Positions 1 through 11,600 of a DNA stretch of 64,000 nt are shown here, in pieces (within the stretch, counting starts at the first letter, position 1; every line of letters begins with the position of its first letter). A program made the translations under genes and the position numbers. Source of the DNA: Heliopora coerulea (Eukaryota > Cnidaria > Anthozoa > Scleralcyonacea > Helioporidae). The stretch is taken from NCBI GenBank assembly GCA_030142905.1, contig JASJOG010000234.1, positions 339,001-403,000 on the forward strand, written 5' to 3'. The notes below the pieces were generated by a model. The model had not been told where the DNA came from, did no database searches, and worked only from the letters and a program-made list of their open reading frames with translations.

Positions 1-137
1 CGGCGAAGAATTCGTGTAGGAAGAAATAAGTCATTTGTTTTTGGACACCATAACATGGTGGACACCATCTTGAAATAGAAAAAAAATTTGTTTTCTTAGC
101 TTCAGATATTCAGCTGTTGTAGTTTCATTAGTTGACC
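1..137 (+). promoter_or_regulatory. Upstream/5'UTR region of DRG1
   Basis: The 137 bases before the DRG1 ATG contain no ORF of note. Bases 43-70 hold a small inverted repeat around ggacaccat/atggtggacacc. I see no clear TATA box. The transcription start cannot be placed from sequence alone. Confidence 0.35.
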
Positions 138-3100
138 ATGGGGATCCTGGAAAGAATTGCTGAAATTGAAAACGAGGTAGGTGTTCAGCTTAACTATAAA
201 TTCTTTTTTTACTGGTGATATTAAAATTGAATATGGTTTCAAGTTAATGTAATTTATTAAACTCTTAGTTTAATTCTGTATAATGTAGATGGCGAGGACT
301 CAGAAGAATAAGGCGACTGCAAATCATCTTGGTTTGTTGAAAGCTCGGCTGGCTAAATTACGACGAGAGTTGATCACACCAAAAGGGTCTGGTGGTGGTG
401 GGACAGGAGAAGGTATTGGAAACTAGTTAATGCTTGATTTGTTGAAACCAAAGACAATTTTACAGATGTACTCACAGGACCAGTAAAAGTGTCTTTGGTT
501 GGTGTCACGACATAATAAAATACTGAATAATAACTCTCAAAGGTTTAAACATGACAAATTGTAATGGCCATGGTAAATTACTATTATTTTTGCAGGTTTT
601 GATGTTGCAAAAACTGGTGATGCAAGAGTTGGATTTGTAGGTAAGACCACTGAAATTTCTCTTGTTTTAAATAATGCTTCATTGAAGACATATGGAAGCG
701 TAACAGAAGTAACAATCTGTAAATTGAAGACCTATTGTGGAAGGAGCATGAAGTATCTAAGCTTTCTGGATTTCATAACCTTACAGCACTATGCATGTGA
801 ATGATGAATTTTCTCTTAGTTATATGTTGCCTCTCAACTATATTTCAGGATTTCCTTCAGTTGGTAAATCTACCTTGCTTACTAACCTTGCTGGAGTCTA
901 TTCTGAAGTTGCTGCTTATGAATTCACCACTCTGACAACAGTTCCTGGTAAGATTGGTTATTTTAATTATTTAACATGTAAAATTTTGTGGCATCAATTA
1001 CTAAGGGAAATTATTTGTACTTGATTGATTTAAGGCAGGGCAGTTTAAATTTAACAAAGTTTTGGCATGAACTTTGGTTACTACTTTGAAGACAATCAGC
1101 CTGATTTGGGTAATTTGTTACACTGGAACAGATAACTGAACTTTATTGACTATTTGCAAAGAAGATTCCCAAAGTTGGGACAATGAATCACCATGTGTGA
1201 AACTGGTATTCAGATTTGTAATCATTATCACCACAGACATGAAAGGATTCAATACAATTAAACTTGAAATGAAAGGGGTGTTGGTGGAATGTGGCTTGAG
1301 TGAAAGGGATCCTTGAGGCATTGTGGTAGTGCACATGTCTCTCACCACTGTGACTAGGGTTTGGTTCTGGCTCTGTGTGGTTATGTGATTAAAATTACTT
1401 TGGTCACATGTGAGAAGAGTGTTGTCTAGTTTGTCTCTACCAAGCATTGCAGATTTTCTCCAGGTACACTAGTTTCCTCCTGTAGAAACGCTGGATCCAT
1501 GAGTGATGGCCAGGGGATAACCCCTGATAGGGTTATCCAGTATAAATAAAGTTACTTTACCTTTAAACTTTAAAGAAACAAAGAATGTAATTGTACACTT
1601 TATTTTTATTTTTATTCAGGAGTAATTCGCTACAAAGGTGCTAAAATCCAGCTGCTTGATCTTCCTGGGATTATTGAAGGAGCTAAAGATGGAAAAGGAC
1701 GAGGAAGACAAGTTATTGCTGGTGAGACAACATGCTCTTCATCAGCTTCATTTTAGTTTTTCTACTTTTTTTTCTTGTTTTTCATTTCACTTCTTCAATG
1801 AAGGTTTGTTCAGATATTGAAGATGGTTTCTCTCAAGGTAGAACATGTGTCAGTAACTCTGATTTTCAATCTTATTTCCTTCAGAATCTTAGAAACTTCA
1901 TAAACGTGTTAACCGTAATTGTTTAATCTCCAGTGTCCTATATACAAGACAGCTGTTGAACAAAAGAATGAATGGACAAAGCAAAAACAAAGAGAGAACA
2001 ATAAAAGAAGAAAAAAATCAGGTGTTAAAGGGTTAAAGGACTTGAGAAAATTAAGTACAAAAATCTCTCAACACAGAAACTCAGAATACTCAAATCTGGA
2101 CGCCAAAATTTCGAAAAAAATCTCTCAAACTACCAAAATATGGAATGTTGAAAAAATACAAAGCCAAAATCTTGACCCACTGCTAACTAGAAGCGCCAAA
2201 ACTCGAAGCAAAATATCAAAAACCCAAAAACATGAAGTTAAAAATCTCCAAACGAAAACAGTCTTGATTGTCAAAAATTGTAAATTTATAAGTTGATGTT
2301 GATTTTTTGACTTTTTCTTTTACGATTTATCGCACAGTGGCCAGAACGTGCAGCCTAATTTTCATTGTTCTCGATGTTCTCAAACCGCTGGGACACAAGA
2401 AATTGATAGAGCACGAACTGGAAGGGTTTGGAATCAGGTATGTACAGTTAAAATAACGAAACAAACTATTAGTCTAGCAGCCACTTAAGGCACTACTTTG
2501 CATAATTCGGTGCGTTTCTGAGTATGAAAGTTACGCTGCCAGCCCGGTGGACACTAGTAATAACGCCCGAGTTGTAAGAAACCGGCAGGAAACTTGCCAC
2601 AGTCTTATAGAGGAAAAACCACAGGATTTCTTCGCAAATGTTTGAACCGCCCGCTAACAAGCCAGAAAGAGGGTGTTTGAGACCAGTGACGATGTCGACT
2701 GCTGCATCCAACTTGTAAAATTTTACTTAACAGCAAGTCTTCAGATTGCTCGTATTGCTGTTCAGCGTAACAACATGCTACAAGGTTAACAGAAACAACT
2801 TTTAGCAGCTTGACAAAGTAAACTTAGTATTACACGATGCAATGATTTGTGAAACCTGTCTCACAACGCCATGGCGAGACAGGTTTCATGACACATTGCA
2901 ACGTCTAAGACCCCTCAATGTCATGAAGCTGTGTCGGTTCTCGTTGCGAGACAGGTTTCACCTAAAGTTGAAACGTTTCAACTTCACGCAACGATTGCGA
3001 GTTCGTGTCACTGGCATTGCATCTTGTAAAACCTTTTCTTAAAACTGTCTCGCAATGTGTTGTGAGACACGTTTCACCAACCGTTGCATCGTGTAACACT

Positions 3101-6100
3101 AATTTAATACTCCACATTTCCTAATAGTTTCTTACGATAACATACTGTTACAAGTCTTGAGTTTCTTAAGTGTGTACAAATCGTTGGTATTTCACAAAAC
3201 AGCTTATTTATTGGCGCGTTCGTTGTGGGACCGATCTGATAGTGGTGAAATGGAGGGAGATATGAGGCGTGCTTTGTGGTTGTAAGCGTTCGAACTTGTC
3301 TTTATTCCGTAGGCAACGAAACTTGCATTCTCATCAAAACTTGTATTTTCATTTCGCTTGCATTTTGGACCTTCAAAGATCACAGTGAAATCTGCTTAAA
3401 CAGAACTTACCATAAACTCCTGTCACAAATGAATGTCTCAAGGTTTTATTATTTTAACAAACTGTACAGGGCATGCATTGGAATAAATGTCTTACTTTCA
3501 TGTGATATCCCATTCCTGGGAAAACAGCCGCTGGAGCTTCTTGTAATCTGTATTGGATATTGGGGTGTATATTGGCTTATAACGTCTTTTGGGACCTACG
3601 TATAAAGATTTGCTGTGTTTTCTTTTCACCGCAGGCTCAACAAACAACCTCCAAATATTTCATTTAAGAAAAAGGAAAAAGGTGGAATAAATTTTCAAAC
3701 TACAGTAAGTTAGAGGGAATTTCCTTTCCAAATTGTGAGATTTTGTTGAAATGCTGATGTGAGCGTAAGAAAAGTTGTCTCGATTTGAGCCGTGAACTCG
3801 AAGTCCCCTAACATTCCTGCAGAAGTAAACGCCAGTTTAATTAAAGGACGTGTTTGACTCTGATACCAAGGTAGAACGGTCTAGATGAAAAGTACTATTT
3901 GCAGTATTTAAAAAGTAATATTTTAGTGTTGAAATATATGTAGAATAGTCTTGCAAACAGACTATTATCATCATTCTGTCTGAAGATGACTTTGAAATAA
4001 AGTCGAAATATCACAGTTTCAACAATAGTTTTATCTTGTATTGACTCATATCTTGAGTTCTCAAGATGACTTTATTCTTCGGAATATGTTTTATTTTATA
4101 GTCTTGCAAGTAGTTTCTGAAGCGAAAACTTACAAAGCATTTACGATGTCTTGATAATATTGATGAGGATGTTGACATATTTGTCTTATAGTGTGTTCAA
4201 TCTGAACTGGACATGGACACCGTAAGGACTGTTTTGAGCGAATACAAAATTGCTAATGCAGACATAACACTGAGGTGTGACGCTACCGTGGATGAACTTA
4301 TCGATGTTGTCGAAGGAAATAGGTACCGTAGTTAATCCGTCAATGATAGAAAAACTGGATACTGCATGCGTAGACAGTGTTAAATAAGGTAGAAAGTTTA
4401 TAGGTTGGTGACTCCCGTGACTGATCATAATGAATTCCAACGTTTCGAGCAAAGCCCTTCGTCAGAGAAAGAAACGTTTCTTTCTCTAACGAAGGGCCTT
4501 TCGAAACGTTGGAATTCATTGAGATCAACCACGGCAACTTCACAATTAACCTACACTGCCGAAATCAACTGAAAAAGTTGACTCGAGCGGGATTTGAACT
4601 CGCACCTTCGGGATACCGGTCCGTACGCTCTACCTGTTGAGCTATCGAGTCCACAGGGCTTGGAGGCGAGTTTTTATCCAATTTAAGTGCACGAGATATT
4701 CTCGCGACAACTTAACGCTATCCATAAGGATGGATGTGCAGTGTTTCGATTCTATTTTAGAATCATCGTCAGGGTATTATGAAACGAAAACTTGTGAAGT
4801 TTTCGTTTCATAATACCTTGACGATGATTCTGAAATAGAATCAACCACGGCAGCTACCAACCTTTCAACTTTTTACTGTAGTTAATCACACATACGCACA
4901 CTCCATTTGGACCACACGCAGACTATATGCACGGCTCATTATTAAGATTATTTAATATAACAGCTGAAACACAAAGTGGTGTTCACGTGTGTATGTGCAT
5001 GTTGTGTATATTCATGCATAACAGATAACTAAGTTCTCTCAATATTTTCTCCCAGGGTGTATATACCGTGCATCTATTTACTTAATAAGATTGACCAAAT
5101 TTCTATTGAGGTATGTTCGTTTTAAATATGGTCAAAAACTATACTAATGTGCTATTTACTTTTGAGAGCTCCTGACGGGAATAAAAACTATAACTTTCTC
5201 ACCGTCTTGGAGACACTCTGCACGATAATGCAGTACCCTGACATGTTTGAGGAAGTTGATCGTCCAGGTTAGTGTAGTCTTGAGAAAGACTGTTGGTTGA
5301 AGTGACTGACGTTTCGACAGCCTTAGCGGCGGTCATCTTCAGAGTCAAATGACCGCCGCTAAGGCTGTCGAAACGTCAGTCACTTCAACCAACAGTCTTT
5401 CTCAAGACTACACTAACCTGGACGATCAACTTCCTCAAACATGTCATGATTCTCGCAGGTTCAAACCATTTACTTTAATGCAGTACCCTCCATATTAATG
5501 TCTGTTTGTACGACCATATTCTTTATACACCTATAAGTAATATTTAAAGCCCGACAATGAGGACTAGACCGGGTTTTCAAGTACAAGGAATTCGTTCTAA
5601 TCCGAGGCGAAGCCGAGGATTGGAACGAATTCCGAGTACTTGAGAGCCCAGTCTAGTCCGAACTGGAGACCTTGGAATGACTTCTCATAATCAACTAGTG
5701 TATTAGCACAATGAAATAAAAATGGAGTGCTGCGTAGGCACTGTGGAAATCGAAGTGAAAAAATCAGAAAGGTTTGAGTACTGCCGAAATGTGAGAATAG
5801 TACTACTCTCACATTTCGGCAGTACTCAAACCTTTCTGATTATTAGCACAATGAATTGGTGTATTAGTGATGAGTGTATCGATAGATAAACCGGTTGTAT
5901 GAAATCATATTTTAAGTCCAAGGACTGGAAAAAACAGTTCAAGTCCTCTGCCCTGTACTTCCATTGTATTTCAAGTTCACTCGCGTGGTGCCAGTCAGCA
6001 CGTCTGATTGGATGGTATACTCATGAATTATTAATGAGTTTGAGAAATACATTTCTATTAAGTTGACATACCGTTTCATGAGTTCGTTCCCTGTTTAGCA

Positions 6101-7586
6101 AACTGTTTATTAAGTCTTGGTGCCGATGCGTCATCAATGTACGTTTGTTTGACGTTATGAAATATTCTTTCCTAGGAGCTTGACATAATTTACAAAATTC
6201 CACATTGTGTTCCTATATCAGCTCACCACAAATGGAACTTTGATGATCTCCTCGAAAAACTTTGGAATTATCTCAACCTAACTCGAGTGTAAGTGTTTTG
6301 AAACTAATTGATATATGTAACCACACTGGGAGAAGACGTTGCTGAATTAGGTCCTTGAATTTTGAAAAAGTTCACATCATTTATGTTATGATTGAATGTA
6401 AATGTTTTGATACACTTAGAAGTTTCTACTGTGCTTTCATAAAGCAAGTCTAATCATTGGGTCGAAGCTTAACTTGGGTAATAACTTTTCATTTTTGAAC
6501 AGCTGACGTCCTCATAAAAATGTGAGATAAGGAATAAGTTTTGAAGTTACGTTTAAAAGTTTCTAAGCTAGAGTAGCTTCAAACTTTGATCTTTGGTCAC
6601 GTTGTATACGTATTAGAGCGACTACTAGGTCGACTTTACTTTTCGCATTTTATTTCAAATGACTAATCTTGATTTGAAGTGGAAAATAAAATGAAAACTC
6701 TTCCCCATACACTGACACGTTTCGATGTAAATGTTAACAACGACACGTGACTTATTACCTCATCCGAAATGCTCGCGTTGACTGACCAGACAGCACGAGG
6801 CTCCTAAGAAAGTCTACTTTACCATTTTAAAGAATCTAAAATTTTACGTAAAGGTGCTTTTATTGAGATGTAGCTAACCAGAGAATGTGCTGTGTCTATC
6901 TCACATTATAACGATTTGTCGTTGTACGAAAAGATGCTTTTATTGAGATGTAGCTATCTAATGTGCTGTGTTTGCATCATATTTTAACGATTATTTGCCC
7001 TTATACAAATTGTCCTACTACCTACAGGTACACCAAGCCGAAAGGTCAACTGCCTGATTACAACTCTCCTATTATTCTTCGAGATCAACAGACAACCATG
7101 GAAGACTTCTGTAATCGCCTTCATCGATCTATCATCAAAGAATTTAAACAGTAAGAGGTTTTTGCTTGTGGAGATGATCATCAGTGCAGAACAGTTTTAG
7201 CCGTCCTCGTTACTTGAGAGTGCGTGTTAGTGGGTGTGTTTGTGTGTGCGTGCCATGGTAGGAGATTGTCCGTGGTTGTATTGCTGGATGTGTTGGTGTG
7301 CGTATGTTGCTGCATTTGGCTATGTTGGAATACATGTGTGTATACTCGCCGGGGAGTATCTGTAGGACATATTGGTCGGCGTGTGATTGTGTGTATGGCT
7401 CTATTTACGGAGTAATTTCTGTAAAAATGCGAAAGAGATTACCCGTGTTGCAGCTTTAACCGATGTAGAGCTTCATTTCTTTTTAGTGCTTTAGTGTGGG
7501 GATCATCAGTTAAACACAACCCTCAAAAAGTTGGCAAAGAACACAGACTGAATGACGAAGATGTCGTCCAAATAGTGAAAAGGTAA
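138..7586 (+). CDS. DRG1: DRG1, developmentally regulated GTP-binding protein 1 (complete, 12 exons)
   Basis: Translation-associated GTPase of the Obg/DRG family, which in animals works with the partner DFRP1 on ribosomes (family knowledge). Exons: 138-176, 289-412, 596-640, 849-947, 1620-1721, 2338-2437, 3635-3704, 4192-4322, 5056-5110, 6176-6288, 7028-7150, 7487-7586. They sum to 1101 nt, giving 366 aa plus stop; the human protein is 367 aa. Visible motifs: N-terminal helix with QKNKAT; G1 loop GFPSVGKST (exon 4); G2 region [12 protein letters not shown]3 DLPG (exon 5); NKID G4 motif (exon 9); SAHH G5 (exon 10); C-terminal TGS domain beginning [12 protein letters not shown] (exons 10-12). 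The stop codon is read directly through what looks like a splice donor (agg taa gtc), and the protein ends IVKR, matching the family end IVKK. The start gives [13 protein letters not shown]. The retained motif sequence [20 protein letters not shown] distinguishes DRG1 from DRG2. Introns contain repeats listed separately. Confidence 0.96.
1919..2296 (+). repeat. Dispersed A-rich repeat in DRG1 intron 5
   Basis: An open frame here is Lys/Asn/Gln-rich and low in complexity. The segment from about 1962 to 2036 shares long stretches (acaaagagagaa, gaaaaaaatca, taaagggttaa) with the element at 20742-20871. This is probably a dispersed repeat rather than a gene. Confidence 0.55.
2824..3103. mobile_element. 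MITE-like element with long terminal inverted repeats (DRG1 intron 6)
   Basis: The left end (tattacacgatgcaa, then gtgaaacctgtctcacaac) is the inverse of the right end (gttgtgagacacgtttcac, then ttgcatcgtgtaacact). The inverted arms run over about 55 bp with a few mismatches. The internal part repeats cgagacaggtttca motifs. No transposase ORF is present, so this is a non-autonomous element about 280 bp long. Confidence 0.7.
4429..4520. repeat. Long inverted repeat (hairpin 1) in DRG1 intron 8
   Basis: Two arms of about 45 bp with almost no spacer: tgaattccaacgtttcg at the left is mirrored by cgaaacgttggaattca at the right. A few mismatches occur in the centre. Confidence 0.85.
4580..4651 (-). 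repeat. tRNA-like sequence (SINE head or tRNA pseudogene)
   Basis: Read on the minus strand this folds to 72 nt with tRNA spacing. It has a perfect 7-bp acceptor stem (gactcga/tcgagtc), a D-arm (gctc ... gagc), an A-box-like tagctcaacaggtagagc and a B-box-like agttcaaatcc. The anticodon stem is mispaired and position 33 is not T, so it is not a functional tRNA by eye. It lies between two hairpins and resembles tRNA-derived SINE heads. Confidence 0.65.
4748..4842. repeat. Long inverted repeat (hairpin 2) in DRG1 intron 8
   Basis: The left arm starts gattctattttagaatcatc and is mirrored by gatgattctgaaatagaatc on the right, with a short spacer near 4798. There are one or two mismatches per arm. 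Confidence 0.85.
5240..5445. repeat. Long near-perfect inverted repeat (hairpin 3), about 97-bp arms
   Basis: Arms run outward from a loop of about 12 bases (cttcagagtcaa) near 5337-5348. The left arm starts gacatgtttgaggaagttga and the right arm ends with its reverse complement. By eye I see no mismatch along the arms, which makes this the strongest hairpin in the window. It sits in DRG1 intron 9. Confidence 0.92.
5561..5659. repeat. Inverted repeat (hairpin 4) in DRG1 intron 9
   Basis: The left arm begins ggactagaccgggttttcaa and is mirrored, with mismatches, by ttgagagcccagtctagtcc at the right. The centre is gaggcgaagccgagg. Confidence 0.75.
5762..5841. repeat. Perfect inverted repeat (hairpin 5) in DRG1 intron 9
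   Basis: aatcagaaaggtttgagtac reads outward on both strands around a centre near 5802. A direct repeat tattagcacaatgaa occurs at about 5701 and again at about 5841, suggesting duplicated flanks. Confidence 0.85.
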
Positions 7587-8686
7587 GTCTTTGATAGGAA
7601 AGTTTTTCCTTCCAATATTTATGCAACCATTTTTTTTTCTAACAGATCATGCCGTCTATTTCAGGTATTTTGATTTCTTTCAGTCTTATTGCAATATATT
7701 AACCGTGAATAGCAGTGAATCGACTCTAAACGTTGATTACTTTAGTTAACTCGCGAGCAGTGCAGTGCGGCGTTCCCCTGGCTTTACTTGTGTTCAGAAC
7801 TGTAACCTTCTGACGTCTCCGCTGGTTGGTAAAACCGTGAGCTGGTAAACGGAATAAAATTCTAACGGGTCACGTTGGGGGTGGAAAGGCCAACGCGTCA
7901 TTTAAATTTATAACCATCTCCAGCGAACAAAACCAGTTTAATAAAACTGCATGTTCCCAAACTTGTCAGCTTTGAACAGCTATCTCAAGTTTATTCACAC
8001 TTTGTTGAAATCCATGCTGTGAGTAACTTCTTAAGAAGTACATAGTTAGAGGTAGTCATTACTTTTTGGAGAAACTGTACCCATAACTAGCTACTTTTCC
8101 AGGCTCAGATCTAGGAGATCGTTCGCTGTCAACAGTTAATGGGCAACTGGTTTTTCACTGTACATTATATACACTATTTTTACAAAGATTTATGTGATAA
8201 GTAGAAGTTTTACTATAATCTGGGGTGGTAAAACTACTTCTGATGAGTCTGACTTCAAAGTATTTTGGAGATAATCTAACTCAACATTGCCAAAAAATTT
8301 TAATACATTTTCTGTCGTTTTTACAGAGTGTGAACCTTGGTCGTTTTCACGTGGGAGAATTACTAACTTTGGAAATTTAACAATAAATATTATTTAGAAA
8401 CTTAACAATCCTCGCAGCAAAAGTTGATTGTAAATGCTTAACAGAATTAGGAAATATTGGTGGGGAAACTTTGTGGGCAGCGGTGTTGCCTAGTTTTGCC
8501 ACAAACCAAGCATACGTTCGGGAAGCAGACTTGCTTCCCCAAAACTGAGGAAGACCGTTTCTGAGTTTTGTCAGAAACGTCTTTGCTTTCTTTGTGGCAA
8601 GATTTGACCGCGTGACTCATTTCGCGCGTGGCAAATTTAGAAAACACCTTGGAAAATGTTCACACAGTAATGTCCTCGCGAGTCGT
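7587..8686. other. Intergenic region between convergent DRG1 and the RRM/F-box/LRR gene
   Basis: The two genes point toward each other here. An open frame at 8447-8647 (-) resembles nothing known and lies beyond the stop codon of the minus-strand gene. AATAAA-type signals for DRG1 occur at about 7853 and 8383. No other gene is seen. Confidence 0.5.
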
Positions 8687-11600
8687 TTATGACAGCCACT
8701 GTCCATCGTATTCCCACGTAGAAGGGTCGTCTGCTGTTAGGTAGTATTCTGCATCGTGTTCACTCGAAGACAAACCAAATTCTTCTGTTCCGTCCTCATC
8801 ATCGTATTCTGGTAAGATTCGACCTGTGCAAAGAAATTCAGTCATGTCAACCAGGTTGACCGTTCAGCTTCTCTTAAATGAGGATGCGGCAATTGCAGCT
8901 GCAGCGGCTTCAAAATCTACCATAGCAATATGGGCTTATGGCTTATGAGATTTGTGACTGAAAAACGTGATCGCGCGGACGTTGTGATGTAAGACATGAC
9001 ATGCTGTCCAGTATACAAAACCAGACCGTGTTAAATTTCCTCTTCGACTTACCCATATCCATGTATGGATCGAAGTCCACGCGCAAATGATGATCAGACA
9101 AGTTCTGCGTTGTTACGTTCCAATTTGGGTAACGTTCTTGAGTAAGTAGAGCTCGTTCGCGTGATATGGCTGTTCCTAAAAATATCAAATTAGTGTTCTT
9201 AACTGGTGGCTCGACAGTGTTTCTAATATAACGTTAGCACGAATTGATACGACAATGTGTATGATAAGTAATACATGTTTATACCATAGAAAGTGAGTAT
9301 TTAGGTCGTTGTGACATGACGTTGTGTTGTGGTCAACGTCAAACTAAAGTCCAAATGACCGCGCAGAGGACTGATACTAACGTCCATGAAGGTCTCCATG
9401 TCCGTCATTTTTGGTCTCACTTCTTTGTTAAATCATCGAATGAAGTTAGCCTTCGAGAGTTTTGTTTGTAGCTTGGCTCCACCCCTTCCCGAAAAGGATA
9501 GAGGGCCAACTACCTAAGCAATTGGAAAAACTTTTGCATATCGCGCGCGAAAGCAGAGTTCAATTCCAAAAATCAAGGTGAACGTTACGTTTACAGTGAA
9601 AACGGAATGCTTAATCCGGTATGATTTTTGCGAGTAATGGGAAACTATTTGACATCAAGTATAAACACAGCGTAAGAAATGCTACTGTTTTAGTCTCACC
9701 TCCAATCACCAAAGACATCTCTTCGTTGTCTCCTAAGTATTTTTCTAAAAGGTCCAGCGATGTGTTTTTTATTCCTTCTGATCCACTCAAGTCCAGTTCA
9801 CGTAGTTGTGGACAATGTAATGCCAACTGTTCAATAGCTAGCGAAGAAAACATGACATGAAGTTTAGTTATCCTTTTTTGTGTGTACTTAGATTGTTTTG
9901 TGTGTAAAACGTGTCTAAATTGTAAAGAAACGTTGGAACTAAATAATTGTGAATCCTACGTGAGAATGAAAACATTCATGTAGACAGACAAACGGACGGG
10001 CGCAAAAATCAGTCAGCAATCACACCTTTATCTGTTAAGTTTAAACACGAACGAGCATGGAATTCTTTTATAAAACCATTTTGAGCCATTAGTTCGATTG
10101 ATAAGTCTCTTACCTGAAATAAAATATAGTCGTCATAAGACATGGGTTTCACGTTTACAAAATATTAAATGTTCACCTGTCTGTAGTGGTGCTTTGAAAC
10201 GTGAAGAAAATTGTGAAGTGTAGAAATTTATTTGAAGAAGCTTGCCAATGCCCTCTTCCTAGCATTGAGTACCCATCCATTCAATTCTTTTGGCATGACG
10301 ATGATGTAAATCGGGGAGATGCGGTCGGAGAAGTCTTGTTTATTCTAAGCCTTTCAATAGAACTGCACGCTCAAGTTGATATAGTCAATGCAGAAAACTT
10401 ACTAACTGATGGTGTCGTAGTGAATCTGGAAACGGTTCCTGGTGACTCTATCAATCAGGTCAGACCGATGGTTTGGGGTTTAGTGTTGGTTGCTGAACAT
10501 ACGTCTGCCGTTCTCATTGTGACAGTTGAATGTTGACGACTTGCTTGAAGTTAGTGAAGTTTAACATACATTGCAAAGAGTTGTGGCATTCCGTTGCCGA
10601 TTACGAAAATGTTTAGACGTTGGATCAAGGGAGAACCCGCGTGCTCGTAGCCCTTGATGTGGTTCTACACCAGTGATCATATGCAGTGTGTACAACACGA
10701 ATACTTCAACCTTATCTCATTAACTATGTGTGACTACAATCAAGCTATAGGCTATCGCCGCAGTTCAAAAGTACCTCATCAAGGTAGCTAATAACCAGTT
10801 TGTGAAGTTGATTGCACGACGTTAAATATTGGATACCACGATCAGTAACGTTATGACAAGCTTCAAGGTTGAGAATCCTGTTCGTATGGAAAGCAACAGA
10901 AAAATACATACCATAAACCTAGGAAACGATATCGAGAATATTTGGAGGAATCAAAAGGATAACGTCATTTAGCGTAGCGTCATAAAACATATCTATACTT
11001 TAAATGTTTACTTGATGTATAGTTTAGCAAATGGAACACCATGTAAGTTTTGTTTTCATTCGGATCTTTACCAAAGCTGCTATGGGTCGATGTTCTGATG
11101 ACGAGGCAAGAAAATAGATTTAGACCGTGTGCCATGAGATGGTCAGGGCCACCCGGAAGAAGAGGGAAACTGAACAAATCAAGTACTTTTTTCAACTTAG
11201 ACTACGTCTGATGCACTGTGTTCGTAAAAAGGCTCATGGCTAGTCAGTCTTTGCAATAAATAACCTGAGGTATGGGCAGCTGTTTCCAATGACAAACAAA
11301 ACATCGTTATTGACTGCATCTTGTTTCGCCAAGTGGAGTTCTTCCTAGAATACGAATGAAAAAATTTTAGTTCTAAGAAACCAAATAATTTTAAAATAAT
11401 ATAACTTTCTGAAAATTTGAAGTACATCCAGGTATTGTTCAGCTATTTCTCAGTAAATGACGATGCAATACAATTTGTTAGCTTACTAGAAGATTTAAAT
11501 TTCTTAACGCCATTAAACTTTGAGCGGAAACTAAAAGCAAATGAAAAAATGTATATAGATTTTCACATAAATAACAGACTACTATATAAGCACCCGAACA

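Noticed and set aside
4580..4651. Functional tRNA gene
   Set aside because: Arms have tRNA spacing, but the anticodon stem is mispaired and the loop lacks T33; better explained as a SINE head or pseudogene.
10201..10536. 111-aa plus-strand ORF in the intron between exons 14 and 15 of the RRM/F-box/LRR gene
   Set aside because: Composition is not obviously artificial, but no motif, no splice context and no duplicate support it; the minus frames there contain stops, so it is not a missed LRR exon either.
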